Positions 1 to 6,535 of a stretch of 9,555 nt of DNA are shown piece by piece. Source of the DNA: an uncultured Eubacteriales bacterium (GTDB lineage: Bacteria; Bacillota; Clostridia; Christensenellales; UBA1242). Positions within the stretch are counted from its first letter, which is position 1. The number at the start of each line of letters is the position of its first letter. The notes beneath the pieces are model-generated. The model saw nothing but the letters and a program-made list of their open reading frames with translations, ran no database searches and was not told the DNA's origin. The stretch lies in NCBI GenBank assembly GCA_900556185.1, contig USNN01000031.1:1-9555 (forward strand), given 5' to 3'. A program made the position numbers and the translations under genes.

Positions 1-1767
1 CGCTTCAAAATGGTACAGAGATTTGCCAAATACTGCAACGTTATCGAATTGTCAAAGATGTTCCGCACTGTAGCAGACGTGATTCTTGATGAAGATTTGA
101 CCGAAGTGGAACGCCCACCCATCAAAGGTGGCCGCCCGGAACAGGTCAATATTAAGCGCAGTCCCATAATCAGCCGGTTCATGGATTATCTCTGTGACCT
201 CTACGAATGGTATGAAAACAGCGACAATAAACGGGAACTCTCCCATATCCCCTTGCTGATTTACGGAATGAGCCGCAAAGCCACCATTGATCCGAGACTG
301 ATCGACCACCGTTTCCCGGATGATCCGGCTTCAAAACTGAATATATGTGTCAATAATCTGCTTACCAAATACCGGGAATATGAATCCGTCAAAGGCACGC
401 AGATCGTATTCTGCGATCTCTACCGAAATGTAATGAACAAGGTGGAACTGTTCAATGCCTGGGACGAAATCAAACGCAAACTTATTGTCGGAGGAATTCT
501 GGCAAATGAGATTGCAGTCATATCCGATTACAACACGGACAAGCAGAAATCCGACCTCTTTGAAAAGGTGAACTCCGGCGAAGTCCGCATTGTCATCGGT
601 TCAACCATGCGGCTGGGGACAGGAGTCAATATTCAGGAACGATTGGCGGTTGCCCATCACATCGACTGTCCATTCCGACCGGCAGACATGACGCAACGGG
701 ATGGACGGATTGTTCGGCAGGGAAATACCATTGCCGAAGTTGAAATCCTGCGATATGGCATTGAACAGACGCTGGATGCCGGAATGTATGCCATTCTGGA
801 ACGCAAGCAGAAGTTCATCAATGACGCCATGAAAGGACGCTGCGCCAGAACCATTCAGGAGATCAACGACGATACGGCATTGGATTACGCCAGCTTCTCC
901 GCGGCAATTTCCGGAAACAGCAAACTCAAACGCAAAGTTGTCATTGAAACCCGCTTGAAAGAACTGGAAGCGCTGGAACGCCAGTTCCGCCGTAATCTCC
1001 GAATCCGCATGGAACAGGAAACAACTCTCCGGAAACAAATCCCGGAGATGAAATTGGAAATTCCGGAACTGGAAAAGTTCATCGGGCAATATTCAAAGCT
1101 GGAAATAGGTTCACTTCCGATGTTTTACGGAGATCAGCCGATTGCCGGAACGATGATGGAAAAATGCGACAAACTGAACAGGATTATTCAGCAAGCCTAT
1201 TTCTTTGCTTCAAAGGATTGCAGTTTCCTGAAACAGAGCGGCGATTACAAAATGAAGGATTTGCGGATCGGCAATCTTGAATTTGAACTGACCGCCTATG
1301 CCAAGATCCTTTACAGCAATAAATTTGATCCGAATAATACTTTTGTTCACTTCCGCTTAAAAAACCTTTGGCTTACCCGTTTGCCGGTGAAGCTGACCGG
1401 TGAAGCATCGGATGCGGATAAACTGTTTTATACCATCCGTAAGACCATTGCCGATAAGCCCAGTGAATTGGAAAAAAGCCGGCTGGAACTGGAAGCCAAA
1501 ATTGCCCGTCTTGCCAAACTGAAATCCACGCCGCCGGAAGAATTCAGTTCCGCAAAGGAGAAAAGTGCTTTATCCGTAGAACTGGAACAGATCATCTACG
1601 ACCTCAATAAAACCAGCGAAGGTATGCGGCGGCATTATGATTCCGACAATGAACCGCTGCTTTCCGATTACTTCCCGCAACTTGGAAAAGTCAAAGCTCT
1701 CGGTGATTCTGAAATCCTTGACGGAGAAAATGACAAGGAAGATGAACCGGAAAGGCTCAGTGCATGA
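1..1767 (+). CDS. C-terminal part of a large SNF2-type helicase from a mobile element (5' end outside window)
   Basis: The frame is already open at base 1; the codons before the first ATG at 10 read R-F-K, so that ATG is probably internal and the true start lies upstream of the window. Counting from that ATG, residues 129-140 (GTQIVFCDLYRN) and 197-209 (IGSTMRLGTGVNI, motif V) lead to QRDGRIVRQGN near 229-239 (motif VI arginine finger). This is the second RecA-like lobe of a superfamily 2 SNF2 helicase. Residues 310-362 and 488-515 are heptad-like and charged, probably coiled coil. The arrangement matches the C-terminus of the giant DNA-methylase/helicase proteins of integrative conjugative elements, where exact function is poorly known. 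The first lobe (Walker A, DEAH) and any methylase domain are not in the window. Base composition is GC-richer than the ribosomal genes: 661-720 has 35 G/C of 60. Family assignment is firm; its role in transfer or defence is inference. Confidence 0.82.
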   Translation, partial: RFKMVQRFAKYCNVIELSKMFRTVADVILDEDLTEVERPPIKGGRPEQVNIKRSPIISRFMDYLCDLYEWYENSDNKRELSHIPLLIYGMSRKATIDPRLIDHRFPDDPASKLNICVNNLLTKYREYESVKGTQIVFCDLYRNVMNKVELFNAWDEIKRKLIVGGILANEIAVISDYNTDKQKSDLFEKVNSGEVRIVIGSTMRLGTGVNIQERLAVAHHIDCPFRPADMTQRDGRIVRQGNTIAEVEILRYGIEQTLDAGMYAILERKQKFINDAMKGRCARTIQEINDDTALDYASFSAAISGNSKLKRKVVIETRLKELEALERQFRRNLRIRMEQETTLRKQIPEMKLEIPELEKFIGQYSKLEIGSLPMFYGDQPIAGTMMEKCDKLNRIIQQAYFFASKDCSFLKQSGDYKMKDLRIGNLEFELTAYAKILYSNKFDPNNTFVHFRLKNLWLTRLPVKLTGEASDADKLFYTIRKTIADKPSELEKSRLELEAKIARLAKLKSTPPEEFSSAKEKSALSVELEQIIYDLNKTSEGMRRHYDSDNEPLLSDYFPQLGKVKALGDSEILDGENDKEDEPERLSA

Positions 1768-1798
1768 TGTAAATTTTTCGATTTGATAGTATAATCCT

Positions 1799-2410
1799 TC
1801 AGTCTCTGTCAAAATAATTAAAAAAATAGTCACTTTTGTAACAATTATACAAATTATCAATACGTTGAGAAAAAGCTATAGTTATATCATCGGATGCCAT
1901 AATTAGTTTTCTTATAACCTTAATAGTATCTTGAGCTTTATCATCCAATTGATTAAGAAAAACATTCAATGCAGAAAGAGGCATTTGATCAATAAAAGTA
2001 AAATATTTGCCGAAAAAACCAGCTATTACATCTGACATTTGTATATGAATGTCATCTTTTGAATTAACGAAATAAATATTTTTAATGTTTTCTTTTTGTA
2101 ACTTAGTATATTCATATAGCAATAATTGAATTTCCTGTTCTTCATCAAAATAATGTTTTGAATTAAGTGTTAAAAGTGGAGCATGCAGATAAAAAGTCAA
2201 AAATTTGTCTATTACTTCTCCATTTTTTCCGTCTTCTATAAATTCCAATTTTTCTCCTTTATATTCGTTGCACATTTTTATGAGCATTTTAACACATGGA
2301 AAAGAATCAGTTAAATATTCAACTTTAGCAGAATTTTTTTCGAGAAATGATTTTATCGTATCAATAAATTTATATCGATCTGTTACATCGGGAAAATTAA
2401 AATCAGACAA
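1799..2410 (-). CDS. DUF3800-like protein, C-terminal part, N-terminus lost at junction
   Basis: This 203-residue frame is called from a TTG at 2410 that has no good ribosome binding site. The same frame stays open upstream to a stop at 2501-2503 without any ATG, reading LLQRYYTTVFHEIAKCDKLG on the way, so the gene probably lacks its true beginning. Residues 123-131 (IQMSDVIAG) resemble the C-terminal IQLADxIAG motif of DUF3800 proteins, and FIEDGKNGEVIDKF precedes it at 57-70. The N-terminal acidic motif (FIDESG type) expected for that family is absent, which fits truncation. DUF3800 proteins are small, often phage- or element-borne, and biochemically undefined. The gene is extremely AT-rich (2041-2100 has 11 G/C of 60), unlike the helicase before it and the ribosomal genes after it. 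It is convergent with the helicase gene, with 31 bp between stops. Family call is moderate. Confidence 0.5.
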   Translation of the reverse strand: MSDFNFPDVTDRYKFIDTIKSFLEKNSAKVEYLTDSFPCVKMLIKMCNEYKGEKLEFIEDGKNGEVIDKFLTFYLHAPLLTLNSKHYFDEEQEIQLLLYEYTKLQKENIKNIYFVNSKDDIHIQMSDVIAGFFGKYFTFIDQMPLSALNVFLNQLDDKAQDTIKVIRKLIMASDDITIAFSQRIDNLYNCYKSDYFFNYFDRD

Positions 2411-2442
2411 TAGAGATATAAAACCTAGCTTGTCACATTTTG

Positions 2443-2754
2443 CTATCTCATGAAATACTGTTGTATAATAACGTTGTAAGAGATTTCTTTCTTCATAGCT
2501 TCAACGCCAGCACCTTTTTGTCCAATTACAACGCCAGGTTTAGCGGTTTGAAGGGTAATAAATACTTTGTTTTCTCCTCTTTCAATTAAAACTTTAGATA
2601 TTGCACTGTTTTTGTAATTATTCTTAATGAATTTTCTAATATCATTGTCTTCTTTTAGGAATGTAGCAAAAGTCTTTTTGTCTGCATACCATTGGCTATT
2701 CCAACCTGAGTTGACGCCAACACGAAGACCATGTGGATTAACCTTTTGTCCCAT
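2443..2754 (-). CDS. rpsC: 30S ribosomal protein S3, 3'-truncated
   Basis: The first 91 or so residues are clear S3. MGQKVNPHGLRVGV at 1-14 is the invariant N-terminus, and GVVIGQKGAGVEAMKKEI at 74-91 contains the GxxG loop of the type 2 KH RNA-binding domain. Normal bacterial S3 is roughly 210-230 residues; here the protein diverges after residue 91 and stops at 103, so half the KH domain and the whole C-terminal domain are missing. S3 sits at the mRNA entry channel of the 30S head and is essential, so this copy should not work. The start is well supported: an AGGAGGG motif lies just ahead of the ATG and overlaps the rplV stop codon. rplP, rpmC and rpsQ, which normally follow in this operon, are absent. 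The truncation coincides with a change of base composition, pointing to a joint rather than a simple mutation. Confidence 0.9.
   Translation of the reverse strand: MGQKVNPHGLRVGVNSGWNSQWYADKKTFATFLKEDNDIRKFIKNNYKNSAISKVLIERGENKVFITLQTAKPGVVIGQKGAGVEAMKKEISYNVIIQQYFMR
2478..2495. other. Breakpoint joining truncated rpsC to truncated DUF3800-like gene
   Basis: Reading the minus strand, the S3 sequence matches its family through GAGVEAMKKEI and then changes to SYNVIIQQYFMR and a stop. In another frame the DUF3800-like gene becomes open from 2500 downward. Neither gene is complete at this point. The exact base cannot be fixed by eye; the range covers the last S3-like codons. The sequence here is purine-rich on the minus strand (GAAGAAAGAAATC), which could serve as microhomology. 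Confidence 0.65.
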
Positions 2755-2766
2755 TAGTTGTCCCTC

Positions 2767-3156
2767 CTAGGCTTTCTTCACATCAAGAATAACTGTGATG
2801 TGAGAAGTTCTTTTTAGTATAGAGTGTGCTCTACCTTTGCTTACTGGTTGATGTCTTTTTAGAGTTGGACCACCATCAGCGAATGTTTCAGCAACGAACA
2901 AATCAGACTTGTTTAATCCAAGATTGTTCTCTGCATTAGCACCAGCACTTCTAAGAACGCTAAGAACAGTTTTTGCAGCTGGACTAGCATTAAACTCTAG
3001 AATTGCCTCTGCTTCTTTATAGTTTTTACCTCTAATTAGGTCAAGAATAATTCTAACCTTGCTTGGAGTAATTCTAATATATCTTGCAACAGCGGTAGGA
3101 CGAGTATCTCTACCAGCAATTCTTGCTGCACTTTTTTCTCTTTGTCTAGTTGCCAT
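2767..3156 (-). CDS. rplV: 50S ribosomal protein L22
   Basis: This 129-residue protein binds 23S rRNA and sends a long beta-hairpin into the peptide exit tunnel. The core runs from RYIRITPSKVRIILDLIRGK (25-44) through the hairpin region DGGPTLKRHQPVSKGRAHSI to the conserved end KRTSHITVIL. E. coli L22 has 110 residues; here about 18 extra N-terminal residues (MATRQREKSAARIAGRDT) precede the core. The start is supported by a GGGGG ribosome binding site nine bases upstream and by a TAATG overlap with the rpsS stop, which implies translational coupling. It lies between rpsS and rpsC, as in the S10 operon of most bacteria. No key residue appears to be missing. Confidence 0.97.
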   Translation of the reverse strand: MATRQREKSAARIAGRDTRPTAVARYIRITPSKVRIILDLIRGKNYKEAEAILEFNASPAAKTVLSVLRSAGANAENNLGLNKSDLFVAETFADGGPTLKRHQPVSKGRAHSILKRTSHITVILDVKKA

Positions 3157-3449
3157 TAGTTTTTACCCCCTTTAGCTGGTGTGGTTGCCTTTGCACCTTT
3201 ATGACCTTTAAATGTTCGGGTTGGAGCAAATTCACCAAGTTTAAAACCAACCATTTCAGTTGTTATATATACTGGAATATGTTTTCTTCCATCGTAAACT
3301 GCGATAGTATGACCTACCATATATGGGAAGATAGTTGATGAACGAGACCATGTTTTTACAACTTTTTTATCGCCACTTTCGTTCATTTTCATAATTCTAT
3401 TTGCTAGTCTTTCTTCAACATATGGGCCTTTTTTAATGCTTCTACTCAT
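3156..3449 (-). CDS. rpsS: 30S ribosomal protein S19
   Basis: A 97-residue protein of normal length. It begins MSRSIKKGPYVEERL and carries the conserved core VKTWSRSSTIFPYMVGHTIA, then KHIPVYITTEMVGFKLGEFAPTR in the centre-to-end region. S19 sits in the head of the 30S subunit near the A-site finger bridge, in contact with S13. An AGGAGG site about six bases ahead of the ATG fixes the start; that site lies just after the rplB stop codon. Its own stop shares one base with the rplV start (TAATG). The C-terminal tail, rich in lysine, threonine and alanine, is typical of a basic rRNA-binding tail. Confidence 0.97.
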   Translation of the reverse strand: MSRSIKKGPYVEERLANRIMKMNESGDKKVVKTWSRSSTIFPYMVGHTIAVYDGRKHIPVYITTEMVGFKLGEFAPTRTFKGHKGAKATTPAKGGKN

Positions 3450-3462
3450 TTTATCCTCCTAA

Positions 3463-4290
3463 CTAGTTAATTCTCTTAACCATCAATTTATTTGTGGCAT
3501 TCTTTTTCTTTCTTGTCTTGTGTCCAAGAGCTGGTTTACCCCAAGGAGTAACTGGGCCAGGTCGTCCAACTGGAGCCTTACCTTCACCACCACCATGTGG
3601 GTGATCATTAGGGTTCATAACAACACCACGAACTGTAGGTCTGATACCCATATGTCTTTTTCTACCTGCTTTACCAAGAGAAACGATTTCATGATCTAGG
3701 TTGCCAATTTCACCGATTGTAGCACGGCAAGTAATTAAAACCTTTCTCATTTCGCCTGAAGGCATTCTAAGTGTAGCATATTTACCTTCTTTAGCCATGT
3801 ATTGAGCACTGTTACCAGCACTTCTAGCAATTTTACCACCTCTACCAGGTTGGAATTCGATGTTATGAATAACAGAACCTACTGGGATGTTTGCAAGTGG
3901 TAGAGTATTACCAACTCTAATTTCAACTTCTTCACCGCTCATTAGTGTATCACCAACAGCCAAGCCGTTTGGAGCAAGAATGTATCTCTTTTCACCATCA
4001 GCGTAATTAAGTAAAGCAATATATGCAGTTCTGTTTGGGTCGTATTCAATAGATACAACCTTAGCTGGGATATTGTCTTTATCTCTCTTGAAGTCTATTA
4101 CACGATATTTTTGTCTGTTACCGCCACCGATATGTCTTACAGTAATTCTACCATAAGAGTTACGGCCAGCAGTTTTTTTCTTGGTTTCTAGCAACGATTT
4201 CTCTGGAGTTTTAGTTGTAACTTCATCGAAACTTGCAGTTGTCTTAAATCTAGATCCTGCACTTGTTGCATTGTATCTCTTTATAGCCAT
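3463..4290 (-). CDS. rplB: 50S ribosomal protein L2
   Basis: A 275-residue protein, the usual length for L2, one of the most conserved ribosomal proteins. It is needed for subunit association and sits close to the peptidyl transferase centre. Visible marks are the N-terminal MAIKRYNATSAGSR, the OB-fold region with GRITVRHIGGGNRQKYR near 48-64, the SH3-like region with GRGGKIARSAGNSAQ near 149-163, and near the C-terminus DHPHGGGEGKAPVGRPGPVT, which holds the histidines implicated in peptidyl transfer support. The C-terminus is strongly basic (GHKTRKKKNATNK). A GGAGGAG site precedes the ATG, in the 17 bp gap after rplW. There is no sign of disruption. Confidence 0.98.
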   Translation of the reverse strand: MAIKRYNATSAGSRFKTTASFDEVTTKTPEKSLLETKKKTAGRNSYGRITVRHIGGGNRQKYRVIDFKRDKDNIPAKVVSIEYDPNRTAYIALLNYADGEKRYILAPNGLAVGDTLMSGEEVEIRVGNTLPLANIPVGSVIHNIEFQPGRGGKIARSAGNSAQYMAKEGKYATLRMPSGEMRKVLITCRATIGEIGNLDHEIVSLGKAGRKRHMGIRPTVRGVVMNPNDHPHGGGEGKAPVGRPGPVTPWGKPALGHKTRKKKNATNKLMVKRIN

Positions 4291-4307
4291 TTTCTACTCC
4301 TCCAATA

Positions 4308-4598
4308 TTAACTTAAACTGTCAAAGAATTCAATAGACTTGCTATCTTTGGTTAAGGTAACAATGGCCTTTTTGTAGTTTCCGGCTAAACCAGAATTTCT
4401 GCCTTGTCTCTTGATTTTCCCATGAACATTAATAATGTTTATTTTATCAACTTTAACTTTAAAAATATTTTCAACTGCTTCTTTAACTGAAGACTTTGTT
4501 GCATCTTGAGCAACTTTAAAGGTATATCTTTTATTAGCAATACCTTCGTAGCTTTTTTCAGTTAATACTGGCTTAATAATTACATCGTACATACTCAT
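4308..4598 (-). CDS. rplW: 50S ribosomal protein L23
   Basis: A 96-residue protein of normal length, recognised by YDVIIKPVLTEKSY at the N-terminus and by VKEAVENIFKVKVDKINIIN followed by KIKRQGRNSGLAGNYKKAIV. L23 lies at the peptide tunnel exit and is the docking site for trigger factor and the signal recognition particle. Its ATG shares one base with the rplD stop (TAATG), so reinitiation after L4 is likely. A CCTCCT complement (4612-4617) sits 13 bases ahead, rather far for direct initiation. A second ATG two codons in (MSMYD) is an alternative start; the first is preferred because of the overlap. Confidence 0.96.
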   Translation of the reverse strand: MSMYDVIIKPVLTEKSYEGIANKRYTFKVAQDATKSSVKEAVENIFKVKVDKINIINVHGKIKRQGRNSGLAGNYKKAIVTLTKDSKSIEFFDSLS

Positions 4599-5218
4599 TA
4601 TTTCTCATAAGCCTCCTGAATCTTTTTTATAGCAGACTTTGTGATAATCATCTTTTCGTTGCTTACGATTTCGTAAGTAGAAAGGTTGTCTGCGTTAGCT
4701 ACTGTTACGTTTGGAAGGTTTCTTCCAGCTAAAACTACATTTTCGTTAGCTGTGTCGGTTACAACAACAACACTTCTATCTACTTTTAAGTTTTCTAATA
4801 CTGTAGCCATTTCTTTTGTTTTAGCATCAATTGCTAAATCGTCTAGAACGATAACGTTCTTTTCTGCAAGTCTTGTGCTAATTGCACTTGTAAATGCAAG
4901 GTCTTTAACCTTTTTGTTAACTTTCTTAGAAAAGTCTCTTGGTTTTGGTGCAAATACAACACCACCTTTAATCCATTGTGGAGCACGGATAGAACCTTGA
5001 CGAGCGTTACCAGTTCCTTTTTGTCTCCATGGCTTTCTGCCACCACCACGAACTTCACTTCGGGTTAGTGAACTCTTAGTTCCTTGTCTACCGTTTGCAA
5101 GTGTTGCAACAACAACTTGGTGAATAACGGCTTCGTTGTATGGAACAGCGAAAACTTCATCATGAAGTGTAACACTGCCAACTTGTTCACCTTTTATGTT
5201 ATATACTTTAGTTTGCAT
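4598..5218 (-). CDS. rplD: 50S ribosomal protein L4
   Basis: A 206-residue L4 of normal length. The signature GGGRKPWRQKGTGNARQGSI near residues 59-78 is the extended loop that lines the exit tunnel. It is followed by GGVVFAPKPRDFSKKVNKK, then the globular C-terminal part with VVVVTDTANENVVLAGRNL. L4 represses its own S10 operon in gammaproteobacteria and has a related role in some Bacillaceae; whether it does so here through the leader upstream of rpsJ is unknown. An AAGGAG site lies just before the ATG, in an 11 bp gap after rplC. Its stop overlaps the rplW start by one base. Confidence 0.97.
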   Translation of the reverse strand: MQTKVYNIKGEQVGSVTLHDEVFAVPYNEAVIHQVVVATLANGRQGTKSSLTRSEVRGGGRKPWRQKGTGNARQGSIRAPQWIKGGVVFAPKPRDFSKKVNKKVKDLAFTSAISTRLAEKNVIVLDDLAIDAKTKEMATVLENLKVDRSVVVVTDTANENVVLAGRNLPNVTVANADNLSTYEIVSNEKMIITKSAIKKIQEAYEK

Positions 5219-5229
5219 CTTCTTTCTCC

Positions 5230-5853
5230 TTACTTCTTAACTGCTGACTTAACGAAGACTAGACTGCCCTTTGCTCCAGGGATAGCGCCCTTGATAAGTA
5301 ATAGGTTTCTGTCTGCATCGACTTTTGCAATTTCAAGGTTTTGGATAGTAACTCTTTCGTTACCATATTGACCAGCCATCTTCTTGTTTTTGAATACATG
5401 GCTTGGGTCTGCACTAGAACCCATAGAACCAACACCTCTGTGGTATCCAGAACCGTGGCTCATAGGACCTCTTGAATGGTTCCATCTTTGGATAGGACCA
5501 GTAAATCCTCTACCTTTTGTAGTTCCAGTTACATCAACAACGTCGCCTACTGCGAAAACGTCACATTTGATTTCTGAACCAATTTCTAGGTTGCTTCCAT
5601 CAATATCAAATTCTTTAAGATATTTCTTTGGAGCAACATTCGCTTTCTTTAAATGTCCTAATTCAGCTTTGTTGATTCTAGATGCTTTAACATCTACGAA
5701 TGCAAGTTGAACAGCGTTATATCCATCGTTCTCTGCTGTTTTCTTTTGTGAAACATAGCAAGGACCGGCTTCTACAACAGTTACAGGAACAACAAGACCA
5801 GCGTTTGTAAATATTTGGGACATACCCAATTTCTTTCCTAATATCGCTTTCAT
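5230..5853 (-). CDS. rplC: 50S ribosomal protein L3
   Basis: A 207-residue L3 of normal length. L3 is an early assembly protein that reaches towards the peptidyl transferase centre. The N-terminus MKAILGKKLGMSQIF is diagnostic. The central loop GRGFTGPIQRWNHSRGPMSH, then GYHRGVGSMG and the KNKKMAGQYGNERVTIQNLE block, corresponds to the conserved extension that contacts 23S rRNA. The start has a good GGGAGG site, and the gene follows rpsJ after 22 bp. There are no irregularities in the frame. Confidence 0.97.
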   Translation of the reverse strand: MKAILGKKLGMSQIFTNAGLVVPVTVVEAGPCYVSQKKTAENDGYNAVQLAFVDVKASRINKAELGHLKKANVAPKKYLKEFDIDGSNLEIGSEIKCDVFAVGDVVDVTGTTKGRGFTGPIQRWNHSRGPMSHGSGYHRGVGSMGSSADPSHVFKNKKMAGQYGNERVTIQNLEIAKVDADRNLLLIKGAIPGAKGSLVFVKSAVKK

Positions 5854-5875
5854 GATTTTTCCTCCCGTCTACCGA

Positions 5876-6184
5876 TTAAAGCTTTATCTTGATATCAACG
5901 CCTGATGGCAAGTCAATCTTCATTAATGAATCAACAGTCTTAGATGAAGGATTGTAGATATCAATTAGCCTTTTATGTGTTCTAATTTCAAATTGTTCTC
6001 GGGAGTCTTTGTGTTTGTGTGGTGAACGAAGAATTGTTACCACTTCCTTTTCTGTTGGCATAGGAATAGGTCCCGAAACCTTAGCCCCAGCCTTCTTTGC
6101 AGTCTCAACAATTCTAACAGCAGCTTGGTCTATTAGGTTGTAATCGAATGCTTTTAAAGTAATTCTGATTTTTTGTGTAGCCAT
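5876..6184 (-). CDS. rpsJ: 30S ribosomal protein S10 (NusE)
   Basis: A 102-residue protein starting MATQKIRITLKAFDYNLID, the normal S10 N-terminus. The frame is open for 16 more codons upstream, to another ATG at 6232, but the AAGGAG site (6193-6198) sits correctly for the ATG at 6184. The extra residues (MQPATTVDWEIKKERK) match no S10, so the shorter start is chosen. GPIPMPTEKEVVTILRSPHK and EIRTHKRLIDIYNP are conserved blocks; the first is the long loop that threads into the 30S head. S10 also acts as NusE with NusB in transcription antitermination. It is the first gene of the operon, directly behind the leader and strong promoter. Confidence 0.97.
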   Translation of the reverse strand: MATQKIRITLKAFDYNLIDQAAVRIVETAKKAGAKVSGPIPMPTEKEVVTILRSPHKHKDSREQFEIRTHKRLIDIYNPSSKTVDSLMKIDLPSGVDIKIKL

Positions 6185-6352
6185 TTTTCTCTCCTTTTTT
6201 ATTTCCCAGTCCACCGTAGTCGCTGGTTGCACTCAGCGTCTACATAACTTACGGTCCCTGTCGCACCAATTTTTACGGCACTATTGTCAGTCAAAGTTAT
6301 CTCTTTTGTATACCATAATGAGTAACCTTCGACATCTCCCCACAATGCAACG
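6185..6352 (-). promoter_or_regulatory. Structured 5' leader of the S10 operon
   Basis: About 165 nt separate the predicted transcription start from the rpsJ ATG. Two stem-loops can be drawn by eye. The distal one (6290-6333) pairs GUCGAA, GUUA and CUC with GAG, UAAC and UUUGAC, with a single bulged base on each side. The proximal one (6216-6243) pairs GUAG and CGCUG with CAGCG and CUAC around one A-A mismatch and an 8-nt loop. ACCGUA (6250-6255) can also pair with UACGGU (6213-6218), which competes with the outer part of the proximal stem. Such a leader could be a ribosomal-protein autoregulation site, but I cannot match it to a named family. Confidence 0.5.
6216..6243 (-). other. RNA hairpin directly upstream of the rpsJ ribosome binding site
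   Basis: On the transcript the arms are GUAG-A-CGCUG and CAGCG-A-CUAC: nine base pairs with one symmetric A-A mismatch, closing an 8-nt loop (AGUGCAAC). It ends 17 nt before the AAGGAG site of rpsJ, so it could influence access to it. No U-run follows, so it is not an intrinsic terminator. Confidence 0.55.
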
Positions 6353-6357
6353 CTAAC

Positions 6358-6386
6358 ATTATACTAAACACACGGCTCCGTGTCAA
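6358..6386 (-). promoter_or_regulatory. Promoter of the S10 operon (sigma-A type)
   Basis: On the minus strand a perfect TTGACA (6381-6386) and a perfect TATAAT (6358-6363) are separated by exactly 17 bp. Transcription should start near 6350-6354. This is the best promoter in the window and suits the high demand for ribosomal proteins. Confidence 0.92.
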
Positions 6387-6420
6387 GAGTTTTTAGAAAA
6401 TAATTTAATTATTTTTTTAA
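6387..6420 (-). promoter_or_regulatory. AT-rich UP-like element of the S10 promoter
   Basis: Immediately upstream of the -35 hexamer the minus strand reads AAATTATTTTCTAAAAACTC, preceded by more A/T runs. This is close to the consensus UP element bound by the RNA polymerase alpha C-terminal domain (AAA, a T-rich stretch, a short gap, then an A-tract). Part of it forms an A/T-only palindrome, which I regard as a by-product of base composition. Confidence 0.55.
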
Positions 6421-6507
6421 GGAATTTTCTAGCATTAAGCCCTATTGTAAAAACACCTAAAAATTAGGCAAAAATAAAAAAATTTTGTTCATATAAACGC
6501 ATAATAT
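6421..6507. other. AT-rich intergenic stretch between divergent promoters
   Basis: Between the S10 upstream element and the ywaF-like promoter I find no gene. There is only a short palindrome, CCTAA/TTAGG with a 3-nt loop at 6456-6468, too weak to call a terminator. Confidence 0.5.
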
Positions 6508-6535
6508 TTGACAAAATTTTTATATATGATATAAT
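6508..6535 (+). promoter_or_regulatory. Promoter of the ywaF-like gene
   Basis: TTGACA at 6508-6513 and TATAAT at 6530-6535 are both perfect, with a 16 bp spacer one base shorter than ideal. The flanks are very AT-rich. Transcription should begin about 6542, giving a leader of only about 20 nt. A GGAG site at 6552-6555 lies eight bases before the ATG. Confidence 0.85.

Noticed and set aside
601..1089. Long minus-strand open frame opposite the helicase
   Set aside because: It is a reverse-strand shadow of the helicase gene, with no family features and no ribosome binding site.
1768..2500. Possible insertion sequence or integrase-mediated insertion into rpsC
   Set aside because: I see no terminal inverted repeats, target duplication or transposase/integrase gene near the joint. 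The abutting gene is itself truncated, which does not fit a clean insertion.
4686..5710. Plus-strand open frames opposite rplD and rplC
   Set aside because: They lie antisense to highly conserved ribosomal genes and have no recognisable motifs; they are composition shadows.
6185..6232. Upstream in-frame ATG at 6232 that would lengthen S10 by 16 residues
   Set aside because: The extra residues match no S10 and cover the leader hairpin, and the only good ribosome binding site serves the ATG at 6184.
6297..6335. 12-codon leader reading frame (MSKVTHYGIQKR) on the minus strand within the S10 leader
   Set aside because: Its GGGGAG motif directly touches the ATG, too close for efficient initiation. 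The codons show no attenuation pattern, and the region is better explained as one arm and the loop of a stem-loop.
6398..6414. A/T-only palindrome followed by T-run, terminator-like
   Set aside because: No G-C pairs in the stem, and it overlaps the upstream element of the S10 promoter, where A and T tracts are expected.
6456..6468. Small palindrome CCTAA/TTAGG
   Set aside because: Five pairs with a 3-nt loop and no clean U-run; likely chance in AT-rich DNA.
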